64,000 nt of DNA from Pseudoglutamicibacter cumminsii (GTDB taxonomy: Bacteria > Actinomycetota > Actinomycetes > Actinomycetales > Micrococcaceae). Where the stretch lies: NCBI RefSeq assembly GCF_016907775.1, contig NZ_JAFBCO010000001.1:248001-312000 (forward strand). Reading direction: 5' to 3'. The notes beneath the pieces are model-generated. The model was not told the DNA's origin, made no database searches, and was given only the letters and a program-made list of their open reading frames with translations. Numbering within the stretch: the first letter of the stretch is position 1; every line of letters starts with the position of its first letter. The translations under genes and the position numbers were made by a program. Below, piece after piece: positions 17,289-27,300 of the stretch.

Positions 17289-19079
17289 TTAGCCGAGTTT
17301 CAAACGTTCACGGCGGCGTTCCGCCTGCAGGTCTGGGTCCGGAACTGGAGCGGCTGCGAGCAGTTCACGCGTGTATTCTTCGCGTGGGTAGTGCAGCACG
17401 AGGTCCGCTGGGCCTTGTTCGACGACCTTGCCGGAGCGCATCACAACGACGTCGTCGGCGAGGTGGTCAACGACTGCGAGGTCGTGGGAGACGAACAGGC
17501 ATGCGAACCCGAACTCTTTCTGCAGTTCGGTCAGCATTTCCAGAACCACGGCCTGCACCGACACGTCGAGCGCGGAGGTCGGTTCGTCGGCGATGAGCAG
17601 GGTTGGGTCCAGGGACAGTGCGCGGGCGATGCCGACGCGCTGCTTCTGACCACCGGAGAGCTCGTGTGGGTAGCGGTTGATGACGTCGGAAGGAAGCTTG
17701 ACCGCGTCGAGCAGGGTTTTAGCCCGTTCGATGCGTGACTTCTTGTCCCCTACCTTGTGCACAACCATCGGTTCGGTGATGCATTCGCCGATCGGGAAGC
17801 GTGGGTCCAGCGATGCGGCTGGGTCCTGGAAGATGACGCCCATCTTCTTACGCATCGCCTTGGCCTCGCGGCCACGTAGCTTGGTGAGGTCTTTGCCTTC
17901 GATGTGGAGCTCGCCTTCAGCGATCGGCAAGAGGCCGAGCACGGCTTTCGCGAGGGTGGATTTACCGGAGCCGGACTCCCCCACGAGCGCGGTGGTGCGG
18001 CCTTTGGAGACGTTGAAGTTGGCTCCTTCAACGGCGCGGAACTTGCCGCGGCGCACTTTGTACTCGACGGCGACGTCGCGCACGGAGACCACAACTTCGT
18101 CGTTGGCGCGTTCTTGTTCGATGCGGGCTGTGACTTGAGCGATTTCGTCGCCGAGGTCGGTGCTGTCGATGTTGACGTCTTCGAGGCGCGGGACTGCCGC
18201 GAGGAGGCGCTGCGTGTATGGGTGTTGCGGGTTCGTCAGCAGTGAACGCGCTTCGCCTTGTTCGACGAGTTCACCCATGAACATGACCGCGACGCGGTCT
18301 GCGAGGTCTGCGACGACACCCATGTTGTGGGTGATGAGCAGGATCGCGACGTCGAGGGTGTCTTTGAGTTCACGCAGGAGGTCGAGGACCTCCGCCTGAA
18401 CGGTCACGTCGAGTGCGGTGGTCGGTTCGTCCGCGATGATGACTTCTGGGTCGCACGCGAGCGCCATCGCGATGACGATACGCTGACGCTGACCGCCCGA
18501 GAACTGGTGCGGGTACTGGTTGATGCGCTTGGCGGCATCTGGGATACCTACGCGGTCGAGCAGTTCGATCGCTTTTTCGCGGGCAGCTTGGCCGTATGCG
18601 ACGTTGTGTACTTCCATCGCTTCGGTGAGCTGTTTTTCGATCGTCAACACGGGGTTGAGCGCGGTCATTGGCTCCTGGAAGACCATCGCGACTTTGGTTG
18701 CGCGCATGCGGCGCATCTTTTCGCTTGGCAGGCCGATGACCTGGGTTCCGGCGACGTGCACCTTGCCTTGGATCTCTGCGGTGTCTGCGAGCAGACCCAT
18801 TGCGGAGAGGCTAGTCACGGATTTACCGGAGCCGGATTCACCCACGAGTGCGAGCACTTCGCCTCGGCGTACGTCGAGCGTTACGCCTTTGACGGCTTTG
18901 ACGTGGGATTCGGTGGTGACGAAGTCGACTTTGAGGTTGTCGAATGACAAGACGACTTCGTGTTTGCTTGGCGACGTCACTGTTGTGGTCGCGTCCGTGG
19001 CCGTCGCGTCTGCGTGTGTTGGAGTTCCGGAGACGTCAGTGTTGTCCACGGGCTTGTTTGGGTCCGCGTGCTTGCTCAC
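17289..19079 (-). CDS. Oligopeptide ABC transporter, fused ATPase (DppD-DppF type), system 2
   Basis: 596 residues with two nucleotide-binding domains. The first has Walker A GESGSGKSV, signature FSGGQRQR and Walker B VIIADEP; the second has GESGSGKST, LSGGQKQR and LLIADEP. A hydrophilic N-terminal tail of about 40 residues (Thr/Asp/Ala-rich) precedes the first domain. The ATG overlaps the permease stop by four bases. It is last in the system 2 operon and related to the fused ATPase at 11607-13352, consistent with an old duplication. Confidence 0.92.
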   Translation of the reverse strand: MSKHADPNKPVDNTDVSGTPTHADATATDATTTVTSPSKHEVVLSFDNLKVDFVTTESHVKAVKGVTLDVRRGEVLALVGESGSGKSVTSLSAMGLLADTAEIQGKVHVAGTQVIGLPSEKMRRMRATKVAMVFQEPMTALNPVLTIEKQLTEAMEVHNVAYGQAAREKAIELLDRVGIPDAAKRINQYPHQFSGGQRQRIVIAMALACDPEVIIADEPTTALDVTVQAEVLDLLRELKDTLDVAILLITHNMGVVADLADRVAVMFMGELVEQGEARSLLTNPQHPYTQRLLAAVPRLEDVNIDSTDLGDEIAQVTARIEQERANDEVVVSVRDVAVEYKVRRGKFRAVEGANFNVSKGRTTALVGESGSGKSTLAKAVLGLLPIAEGELHIEGKDLTKLRGREAKAMRKKMGVIFQDPAASLDPRFPIGECITEPMVVHKVGDKKSRIERAKTLLDAVKLPSDVINRYPHELSGGQKQRVGIARALSLDPTLLIADEPTSALDVSVQAVVLEMLTELQKEFGFACLFVSHDLAVVDHLADDVVVMRSGKVVEQGPADLVLHYPREEYTRELLAAAPVPDPDLQAERRRERLKLG

Positions 19080-20290
19080 TTCTTGTCTCCTTCTGGGGTC
19101 TCTGGGTTGATGTCGTCCACGGTTGGGGTTCCTTGGTCAGGTTCCTGCGCGATCGGGACGGCCGAGACGTCTTCTACGGTTTCCTTGTCGGCTGCGGCAG
19201 TGGTTGCGCCTGCGGTTGCGGTTTCGTCTTCCCATGCGCCGCGGCGGTTTGCGCTGCCTGGGAAGATGAAGGACCACAGGGAGCGCTTGCGGCGGCCCGC
19301 ACCCTGACGTGGGTCGAAGGCGTCGCGGAGACCGTCACCAATGAAGTTGATGGTCAGGGCGATCGTCAGGATCATGAGGCCTGGCCACCAGAAGAGCCAT
19401 GGGCGGGTCGTGAACGAGTTCTGGTAGGTCGAGATGAGCAGACCCAGCGAGGACTGTGGTGGGCGCACGCCGTAGCCAAGGTAGGACAGGGAGGTTTCGA
19501 GCAACACGGCCGCAGCGATCGCGAGGGTCGCGTTGACGAGGATGGTGCCGATGGTGTTCGGGATGAGGTGCTTCATCACGATGCGGTTGGTCGATGCACC
19601 CATGGCGCGCGCGGCGTCGATGAATTCGCGTTCGCGCAGTGAGAGCACCTGGGAGCGGACCAGACGTGAGAGGCCGGCCCAGGACACGGTGCCGAGTAGG
19701 AGGCCGAGGAACCATGGGGAGTTCACTGCGGAGCCTGCGATGCGGCCGACGATCGCGGCGATCAGCAGCAGCGGGACAACGAAGAAGATGTCCGCGATAC
19801 GCATGATGAGGCCGTCGATAAATCCGCGGAAGTAACCGGAGATTGCACCGAGGAGGGTTCCGAGAGCGGTTGAGACGACACCGACGAGGACCGCGATGAT
19901 GAGCGAGACCTGGGTTCCGCGCATCACGAGTGCGAAGTAGTCAACGCCGAGTGCGTCTTGCCCGAACCAGTGGGTTGCCGATGGCGCGCCGCCGTCGATG
20001 ATGTCGCCTTGTTCGATGTAGTCGAAGCGCCACCAGCCTGGGATCGTGATTCCGAATGCGGAGATGCCGATCGAGGTGATGGAGACGATGATGATGACCG
20101 CCAGAACGAAGGCGGAGATCATCGCTGGCTTGTGGCGTACGAAGCGACGGAAGACGAGCTGACCCTGTGAGAGGGATTTGGTGTCTTTGCTCGCGAGCTT
20201 GGCGTCTTCGATCGCGGAGATCGAGACGCGTTGGTCTGTTGAGGCTTCGATGGTTTTGTTGCTCTTGTTTTCTGGGGTGTTCTGAGTCAT
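19076..20290 (-). CDS. Oligopeptide ABC transporter permease, DppC type, system 2
   Basis: 404 residues. The OppC-type start (SLSQGQLVFRRFVRHKPAMISAFVL) and EAA loop (DAARAMGASTNRIVMKHLIPNTIGTILV) are clear. Unlike system 1 it carries extra hydrophilic sequence at both ends: about 35 residues before the first span, and about 75 acidic, Thr/Ala-rich residues after DPRQGAGRRKR. The C-terminal tail should be cytoplasmic; its role is unknown. Confidence 0.9.
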   Translation of the reverse strand: MTQNTPENKSNKTIEASTDQRVSISAIEDAKLASKDTKSLSQGQLVFRRFVRHKPAMISAFVLAVIIIVSITSIGISAFGITIPGWWRFDYIEQGDIIDGGAPSATHWFGQDALGVDYFALVMRGTQVSLIIAVLVGVVSTALGTLLGAISGYFRGFIDGLIMRIADIFFVVPLLLIAAIVGRIAGSAVNSPWFLGLLLGTVSWAGLSRLVRSQVLSLREREFIDAARAMGASTNRIVMKHLIPNTIGTILVNATLAIAAAVLLETSLSYLGYGVRPPQSSLGLLISTYQNSFTTRPWLFWWPGLMILTIALTINFIGDGLRDAFDPRQGAGRRKRSLWSFIFPGSANRRGAWEDETATAGATTAAADKETVEDVSAVPIAQEPDQGTPTVDDINPETPEGDKK

Positions 20291-20370
20291 GTCCTATCCC
20301 CTTTCCGTGTGGGTCCGGTAGTGACGTGCTGCGTGGGCATCCGCTGGGCGGTGTGCGTTACGCGGGGTTG

Positions 20371-21903
20371 TCATACACGGATCCTCGGGTCGATGAGGGC
20401 GTAGATCACGTCAGCCAGGAGGTTGAAGAGGACGGCGATACCGCCTGTGACAACCACGAAAGCCATGACGGGGTTAGGGTCAACGTTGTTGAGGCCGGTT
20501 TGGAAGAGCTCACCCATGCCCTTCCAACCGAAGACTTGCTCGGTGATGATCGCGCCACCAATCAGGGCGGCGAAGTCCATCACGACGATGGTCACGATTG
20601 GGATGAGCGCGTTGCGGAATGCGTGGCGCAGGATCACGGTGCGCTCTGGGAGGCCTTTAGCGCGTGCGGTGCGGATGTAGTCCTGCGAGTTGATTTCCAT
20701 CATGGTTGCGCGGGTGTAGCGCGAGTAGGATGCGACGGAAACGACGGTCAGCAGGATGGTTGGTAGGAGGATCTGCGATCCGCGGTCGAGGGTTTGGAGC
20801 CAGAAGCCGCCTTCGAAGTTTGGCGTCTGCGAGCCGATTGTGGAGATCGGGCGTGGCTTGGCGTCGAGGAATTCTGGCCATGCGTTGAAGATGTGCCAGA
20901 CCATGGTGAGCAGCACACCCACGCCGACGGTTGCGAGCGATGCGCTGATCGCTTGGACGCGGAGGCGTCCGCCGAGGACGAAGCCGAGCAACCATGGTAC
21001 TGCGATGGCGAGTACGAAGCCGATCGCGAGGATCAGCACGGTTGGTTCGAGGAAGATGTTGTAGCCGGCGTAGAACACGACCATGACGAGTACTGCACAG
21101 ATGAGCGCTGGCAGCAGGACGTGGCGGTGGCCTTCCTTGTTTTTGATGCCGACGGCGGTCGAGGTCGAGAATACGGCGACGCCGATCACGATGAGCGCGA
21201 TGACCCACGGCGGGAGCGATGGGTAGCGCCAGAAGTCTTGTGCGGTGAAGGCGACCATCGCGACGCCGACGATGACGGCGGTTGCGAGGAAGCTGAAGAG
21301 GCGGCGTTTCCAGGATCCGCCCATGAACAGTTGGATCACGAAGCCGGCGACGAGCGCTGTGAGGATCACTTGCGTCGTTGAGAAGCCTGGGTCGGCGATC
21401 CAGTTGTTGTAGTTGATGGCCGCGTATTCCTTGAGCAGGACTGCTGCCCAGAACACTGGCAGGGAGAAGAACACGAAAGCGAGGAAGGTGACGATGTAGT
21501 CGAGGTCGGAGTACTGACGGACTGCGGTCAGAACACCGATGCCGATGCCGATGACGATCGCGAGGATCACGGAGAGGGTCACGAGTCGCAGGGTCGAGTC
21601 TGCTGCAGCGGCGAGGCGTGCGCCGACTTGGTTTCCGTTGACGTCTAGGCCGAGGTCACATTGGCCGATGAGGCAGCCTGCTGTGCCTTTGAGCCAGTCG
21701 AGGTATCGCAGGCCCCATGGGGTGTCGAGCTGGAGGTTTCTGATGCGGGCTTCCATGGCCACGCGAACCTTTGGATCGGATGCGAGTTCTCGCATGCCTG
21801 CTAGCGGGTCGCCTGAGAATTGGATCAGGGAGTAGACCACGAAGGTGGCTAGCAGCAGGATGAGGACTGAGATGCCCAGACGCCGGAGGATGAATGTCAG
21901 CAC
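20371..21903 (-). CDS. Oligopeptide ABC transporter permease, DppB type, enlarged, system 2
   Basis: 510 residues, against roughly 310-340 for most DppB proteins. The ends are typical: MLTFILRRLGISVLILLLATFVVYSLIQF at the start, and the EAA loop (RTARAKGLPERTVILRHAFRNALIPIVTI) with DPRIRV at the end. Between about residues 160 and 350 there is an added block with several more hydrophobic segments. This is an unusual but intact membrane topology. It forms the channel with the DppC partner downstream. Confidence 0.88.
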   Translation of the reverse strand: MLTFILRRLGISVLILLLATFVVYSLIQFSGDPLAGMRELASDPKVRVAMEARIRNLQLDTPWGLRYLDWLKGTAGCLIGQCDLGLDVNGNQVGARLAAAADSTLRLVTLSVILAIVIGIGIGVLTAVRQYSDLDYIVTFLAFVFFSLPVFWAAVLLKEYAAINYNNWIADPGFSTTQVILTALVAGFVIQLFMGGSWKRRLFSFLATAVIVGVAMVAFTAQDFWRYPSLPPWVIALIVIGVAVFSTSTAVGIKNKEGHRHVLLPALICAVLVMVVFYAGYNIFLEPTVLILAIGFVLAIAVPWLLGFVLGGRLRVQAISASLATVGVGVLLTMVWHIFNAWPEFLDAKPRPISTIGSQTPNFEGGFWLQTLDRGSQILLPTILLTVVSVASYSRYTRATMMEINSQDYIRTARAKGLPERTVILRHAFRNALIPIVTIVVMDFAALIGGAIITEQVFGWKGMGELFQTGLNNVDPNPVMAFVVVTGGIAVLFNLLADVIYALIDPRIRV

Positions 21904-21952
21904 GGTCGAAGACCTTTCGGTTTCGTGCGAAGTGATGGGATAGCGCTTCGGT

Positions 21953-21988
21953 AAGCGGGCCCGGAGTCGTTTGACTCCGGACCCGCTT
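21953..21988 (-). terminator. Hairpin between binding-protein and permease genes, system 2
   Basis: AAGCGGG-C-CCGGAGTC (21953-21968) pairs with GACTCCGG-A-CCCGCTT (21973-21988), broken by one mismatch. It holds the same place as the hairpin of system 1, so it is probably a shared device for making more binding protein than permease. Confidence 0.6.
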
Positions 21989-22092
21989 TCCGTGGCTGCG
22001 TTGCGCCACTCAAGTGATGAGCGTGTGCTCAGATCTTTCTTGAGTTATTGGCGGGCGCAACGTGTTGCGATTCAGTTATCGAGCAGAGTGGC

Positions 22093-23937
22093 TTACTTGA
22101 CGTACTGCCACTGGTCGATGTTCCAGGTGATACCGGACTGGGTCACGGTGTGTGCAATGTTAGCGAGGTTTGGATCTGCCGCTTCCATTGCTGGGTGCTG
22201 GAACACTGGGATGCCGTAGAGGTTCTCCCAGAGAGCCTTCTCAGCTTCCTTGACTGCTGCGAGGTGGTCTTCGTCGCTCATTGCGCGCTTCATCTTGTCG
22301 AATGCGGCGTCGACGTCAGCGTTCTTGAACTTACCGTAGTTCTGGGCGCCCTTCGAGTGGTAGATGTTCCAGCCGGAGGTCTTCTGGCCGGAGCCTGCCC
22401 ATGCGAAGAGTGCTACTTCGTACTTACCGGTGTCCAGGGTGCCGCCCGGGTCGAAGAAGTCCTTGGAGGAGACGTCTTCGATCTTGAAGCCGGCCTTCTC
22501 ACAGGAGTTCTTGATGAGCTGGACTTCCTGGCTACGGCGTGGGTTTGGTGCTGCGTAACCGATGCGGACGGTTGCGCCTTCCTTGCCCTTGTCCTTCAGG
22601 ATCTTCTTGGCGCCTTCGATGTCTACTTCGTCGTATTCGCCGCCGTATGCTTCGTCGAGGACTGCCTGGTAGTTCTCGTCGTCGCTGAAGATCTCACGTG
22701 CGTTGAGCACGGTTGCGTCTGGGTTGACGGACTTGATCAGCTTGTCAACGATTTCCTGACGTGGAACACACATGGCGAATGCCTTGCGGATCTCGACGTC
22801 GTCAGCCATCAGGTTGCCCTTGCGGAAGTTGAAGTCGAGGTGTTCCCAGGTGAGCTGGTTACCCGAGTAGAGCTTGGCCTGGTTTTCCTTTTCGAGGCCG
22901 TGGAGCTGGTCTGCGATGTCCGGGGTGGTCTGTGGCGCGATGACCTGAACGTCAGCGTTCTTCAGACCCTGGACCATTGCGGAGTCGTCCATGAAGCGGA
23001 AGGTGATCTTCTCAACGCCTGGCTTTTCGCCCCAGTACTTAGGGTTCGCCTTGACGGTGACGGATTCGCCCTGCTGCCACGAGTCGAGGATGTATGGGCC
23101 ACCCGAGACGTTGTCAGCTTCTTCTGGGAGCTTGCCTGGGCCGCGGTTCCAGCCGGTGTTCCAGAACTTCGCAGCCTTCTCAAGCTTCTTGGCGTCCTGG
23201 TCCTGGAGTGCCTTGATGTACTCTTCCTTGGACAAGCCACCGTTCTTAGCGATGACGTGTGCTGGGAAGTCGAGCCAGCTCTGTAGCTGCCAGTCTGGGT
23301 TTGGTTCCTTGAAGGTGACGGTGAAGGTCTTGCCCTCTGGGTCACCCTGTGGGCCGTCTGGAACCTGTTCTACGAGGTCGTTGGAGACGTTGTTGAAGAG
23401 TGGTGCAGCGTTGCCGTCCTCGTCCTTTTCAGCGTCTGGGGAGGACATGGTGGACTGCGTGCCCCATGCGGAGATTGCGTCAGCTACGGTGATTGGCGTT
23501 CCGTCAGACCAGACAGCATCCTCGTGGATGGTGTATTCGACCTTCATTGGGTCTTCGGAGATGAGCTTGTAGGATCCCATGTCCTTGTTCTGGTAGATCT
23601 TGCCGTCGGTGCCGTAGTAGTAGAAGCCTGGCATGTAGGTGCCAGCAACAGCGGAGGTGTAGGTGGAGTAGGTGTCCGGAGTGATGCCGTTGTAGCCGCC
23701 GTATTCGACGGAGCCTACGGTGAGCTTGATTTCCTTCTTCTGGGTCTCTACGCCGCTGAGTTCAAAACGGCCCGAGCCTTCGAACTGCTTGGCATCGCCG
23801 ACAGACTGGCTGTCGCTACCCTTCTTGTTGTCGCCGTTGTCCTTCTTGTCACTGCCGCCCCCTGGGGAGCAAGCTGTGAGGGCCAAAGATGCAGCTGCGG
23901 TTGCGGCAACTGCCATGGAGATACGCTTCAGACGCAT
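22093..23937 (-). CDS. Oligopeptide-binding lipoprotein, system 2
   Basis: A family 5 solute-binding protein of about 614 residues. Signal MRLKRISMAVAATAAASLALTAC with lipobox LTAC leads into a Gly/Ser/Lys/Asp linker. The body has SBP_bac_5 features (KVEYTIHEDAVWSDGTPITVADAISAW; DDVEIRKAFAMCVPRQEIVDKL). I prefer ATG 23937, with CAGGAGTG five bases upstream, over the upstream in-frame ATG at 23967. It heads the system 2 operon behind a plausible promoter. The ligand is unknown. Confidence 0.9.
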   Translation of the reverse strand: MRLKRISMAVAATAAASLALTACSPGGGSDKKDNGDNKKGSDSQSVGDAKQFEGSGRFELSGVETQKKEIKLTVGSVEYGGYNGITPDTYSTYTSAVAGTYMPGFYYYGTDGKIYQNKDMGSYKLISEDPMKVEYTIHEDAVWSDGTPITVADAISAWGTQSTMSSPDAEKDEDGNAAPLFNNVSNDLVEQVPDGPQGDPEGKTFTVTFKEPNPDWQLQSWLDFPAHVIAKNGGLSKEEYIKALQDQDAKKLEKAAKFWNTGWNRGPGKLPEEADNVSGGPYILDSWQQGESVTVKANPKYWGEKPGVEKITFRFMDDSAMVQGLKNADVQVIAPQTTPDIADQLHGLEKENQAKLYSGNQLTWEHLDFNFRKGNLMADDVEIRKAFAMCVPRQEIVDKLIKSVNPDATVLNAREIFSDDENYQAVLDEAYGGEYDEVDIEGAKKILKDKGKEGATVRIGYAAPNPRRSQEVQLIKNSCEKAGFKIEDVSSKDFFDPGGTLDTGKYEVALFAWAGSGQKTSGWNIYHSKGAQNYGKFKNADVDAAFDKMKRAMSDEDHLAAVKEAEKALWENLYGIPVFQHPAMEAADPNLANIAHTVTQSGITWNIDQWQYVK

Positions 23938-24034
23938 GTCCACTCCTGTCGTTCTCAAATGGTGCATTCAACTCGGCGGTGCCGGTTAGAGTGAGAATTC
24001 ATGATCAATGTTAGCTAGATCACGTGCTCAGTAA

Positions 24035-24064
24035 TATACAACACTTTTTCACAGCGAATATCAA
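24035..24064 (-). promoter_or_regulatory. Probable promoter of oligopeptide system 2
   Basis: On the minus strand TTGATA (24064-24059) and TGTATA (24040-24035) are 18 bases apart in an AT-rich stretch, about 100 bases before the binding-protein start. Confidence 0.5.
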
Positions 24065-24282
24065 GGTGAACTTTCAAACTCGACACGGTTAATCTCAGAT
24101 GATGCGTTCATGGCCGGGTTGTGCTCGTTCTCGGGGCTGTTTCTGGGTTGCAGGGCGTGGGTGGTGCCCGGGGTTTCGGACGTGCCGTGTTGGTTTAGCT
24201 CGAGCGTCCTATCGACAGGGTTTTGCTGTTAGGCAGCAGGGTGTCGTTGTTAGGCCGGCTTTGTCCGAGCGTTTGTTAAACG

Positions 24283-24320
24283 CAGTAGGGGTGAGACCGT
24301 TTCTGGTCTCACCCCTACTG
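24283..24320 (-). terminator. Terminator of surface protein gene 1
   Basis: A 16-bp perfect stem (CAGTAGGGGTGAGACC 24283-24298, complement 24305-24320) after the stop of the first giant surface protein. The same stem recurs at 29334-29371 after the second one. Confidence 0.85.
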
Positions 24321-24351
24321 GGTTATGCCGGCTGGTTACCGGTCAGGCGAA

Positions 24352-27300
24352 TTAGTTTTCTTCGCCTGCACGGCGGCGGCGCATGAACGCCAGACCGAAG
24401 CCTGCAGCGATCATCGCAGCAGCGATTCCAGCAACACCTGCAACCTGAGCACCGGTACGGGCAAGGTCACCACCATTACCTGGGGTTTCCTTACCAGGAG
24501 CCGGAGCCGGAGCTGGAGCGTCTGGCTGAGCAACCGTGACCTGAGCGGTCGCGGTGTCCTTGCTGCCATCAGGGTAGGTGAAGTCCACCTCGATGTTGCC
24601 AATGTCGCCTGGCTTAGCGTCCTCACCAGGAACCACAATCAGGGTGCAGTTCTTGCCCATGGACACGTTCCAGCCAGCTGGAACAGTGCTCATGTCAATC
24701 TCGCACGTGGTGCCCCTAGGAAGGTCGCCCGGCTTCAGCGGGATCTCAACCTTCTCACCAGGCTTGACGTTGGTGTCAGGGTATTCAGGCTGGTACTTAT
24801 CCGAGTCCTTACCCTTACCATCGTCAGCAGGCTTCTCAACCTCGACGACCACGCGGCCGAGCTCATTGCCGTCCTTATCCTTGACAACAACCACGACCTT
24901 GTCACCAGGCTTGGCGTCCTCATCGATGTCGACAATCAGGTTGCCGTCCTCATCGATCTCAGCCTTACCAGGACCTTCCGTCTCAACGGTGGAGCCTTCC
25001 GGCACGTCGCCACCAGTGTTCGGGATCTCGACCTTATCGCCTGGCTTACCGGAATCATCCTTCCAATCAGGCTTGTCAGCCTCTGGAACCTCGCAGACCT
25101 CGTTCTGCTTGGTCGTGTAGGTCCAGGTGGTCTGGGTGCCTTCTGGGAAGGTGTAGCCCTCGGTCGGGAACGCCTCAACCTTGACGGTCTGGCCGTACTC
25201 GTAGACGTACTTGCCTTCAGCGTCTGGCGTCAGTTCCTTACCATCAACGGTCACCTTGTACTCGACACCTTCGGTGTCTTCAACGGTGACGTACGGAGGA
25301 ATGTCACAGGATGCTGGGTCATCAGCCGATGCGCCCAAGGAAGGGTTGTTTTCCTTCGGTGCAGCAGGCGTTACCGGCGTAGCGTCCTTCTCGGTCACGG
25401 TGACAGTGACAGTCACCTCGTCGGTGGAACCGTCTGGGTAGGTCACGACAACTGGAACCTCGATCTTGGTACCAGGCGTTGCGTCCTCTGGGATGGTTAC
25501 GTCGATGGAACCATCCTCGTTGACGGTCACACCCTCAGGGGTGCCCTCACCAGGACCGAAGGTCGTACCCTCAGGAGGCGTCACAGTGTTGTTGTCGCCG
25601 TCCTTGAACTCTGGCTTGTCGATCTTGACGTCCTCGCCAGGCTGTCCGGTGCCGCCGTCGTACTCAGGCTCGTACTTCTCGTTGTCCTTCGCCTCTGGAA
25701 CCTCTGGAACCTCAGACTGCTCGACTTCGACGACTACGCGGTCGAGCTCGTTGCCGTCCTTATCCTTGACAACAACCACGACCTTATCCCCTGGCTTGGC
25801 GTCCTCGTTGATGTCGACAACCAGGTTGCCATTCTCATCGATCTCAGCCTTACCCGGACCATCAACCTCAACGGTGGTGCCTTCCGGCACGTCGCCACCA
25901 GTGTTCGGGATCTCGACCTTCTCCCCTGGCTTACCCTTATCGTCCTTCCAGTCAGGCTTCTCAACCTCTGGAGCGTCAGGCTCTTCAACGGTGACAGTCA
26001 CGTCAACGTTGTCCTTCGAACCATCTGGGTAGGTCACCTCGACAGGAACCGTGATCTTGTCACCAGGCGTCGCATCCTCAGGGATGGTAACGGTGATCTC
26101 ACCAGTGTTCGGGTCGATCTTCACACCATCAGGAGCGTCCTCACCAGGACCGAAGGTCGTGCCCTCAGGCGGCGTGACATCGTTGCCGTCCTTGTCCTTG
26201 AAGGTCGGTTCGTCAATCTTGACGTCCTCGCCAGGCTGACCGGTGCCACCGTCGTACGCAGGCTCGTAAAGGCCGTTGTCCTTCTCGGTCACCGTTACGG
26301 TCACCTCGACCTCGTCCTTGGTGCCGTCAGGGTAAGTCACGACAACAGGAACCTCGATCTTGGTACCAGGCGTTGCATCCTCAGGGACAGGAACGGTGAT
26401 CTCACCAGTCTTATCGTCTACCTTGACACCCTCAGGAGCGTTCTCACCTGGGGTGAACTTGGTGCCCTCAGGAGCCTCGGTTGGGTTGCCGTCCTTATCG
26501 GTGAAGGAAGGAGCATCGATCTTGACATCGCTGCCCGGCTTACCCGAACCATCCTCGTACTCAGGCTCGAAGTGATCGTTGACGTTCGGAACCTTCGGGT
26601 TACTGTCATCCTCATCCGGAATGCCGTCACCGTCATCGTCCGGATCCGTCACATCAGGCTTACCATCACCATCAGTGTCCAGCTTGAAATTCGCCTTCAC
26701 ATCATCAGCCGACCCATCCTTATAGGTCACCGTGACAGGAACATCGAACTCCTCGGTGGTGTCCTTGTTCAACTTCGACTTATCCGGGAACGAAACAGTG
26801 AGCTCACCAGTGGACTCGTCAATCTCAACGACATAGCCCTCAGGAGCAGCGAAGCCCTCACCAATAGCGAACTTCGCACCCTCAGGAGCAGTTACGTCCT
26901 TACCGTCCCTATCAGTGAAGAATGCAGAAGACTTGGTTTCCTGACCAGGAACAACCAGCTTGCTCACATAATCCGGCTGATACTGCTGGGATTCTGCTGT
27001 TGTCTCTACCTTGAAGGTAGCCGCGGCACGGGCAACAATACGGCCCTGAGTCTTCGGGTTACCGGACTCGTCCTTGACAGGGTCCCCGTTCTCATCGAGA
27101 ACAGGAACCTGCAGAGCCTCGTCACGCATCACAACTGGGAAGCTCAACGTCTTTCCAGCTTGCTCAGCGTTAGGTGTGAACGTCACAACACCGGTCTTCT
27201 CGTTGACAGAGACCTGGTCTTCCGTGACACCCTCAGGCAGCTTGCCGAGCTCAAACTTTGCTTGCGAAGGTTTCTCTTCTACAGCTTCGGAAGCTGGGTT

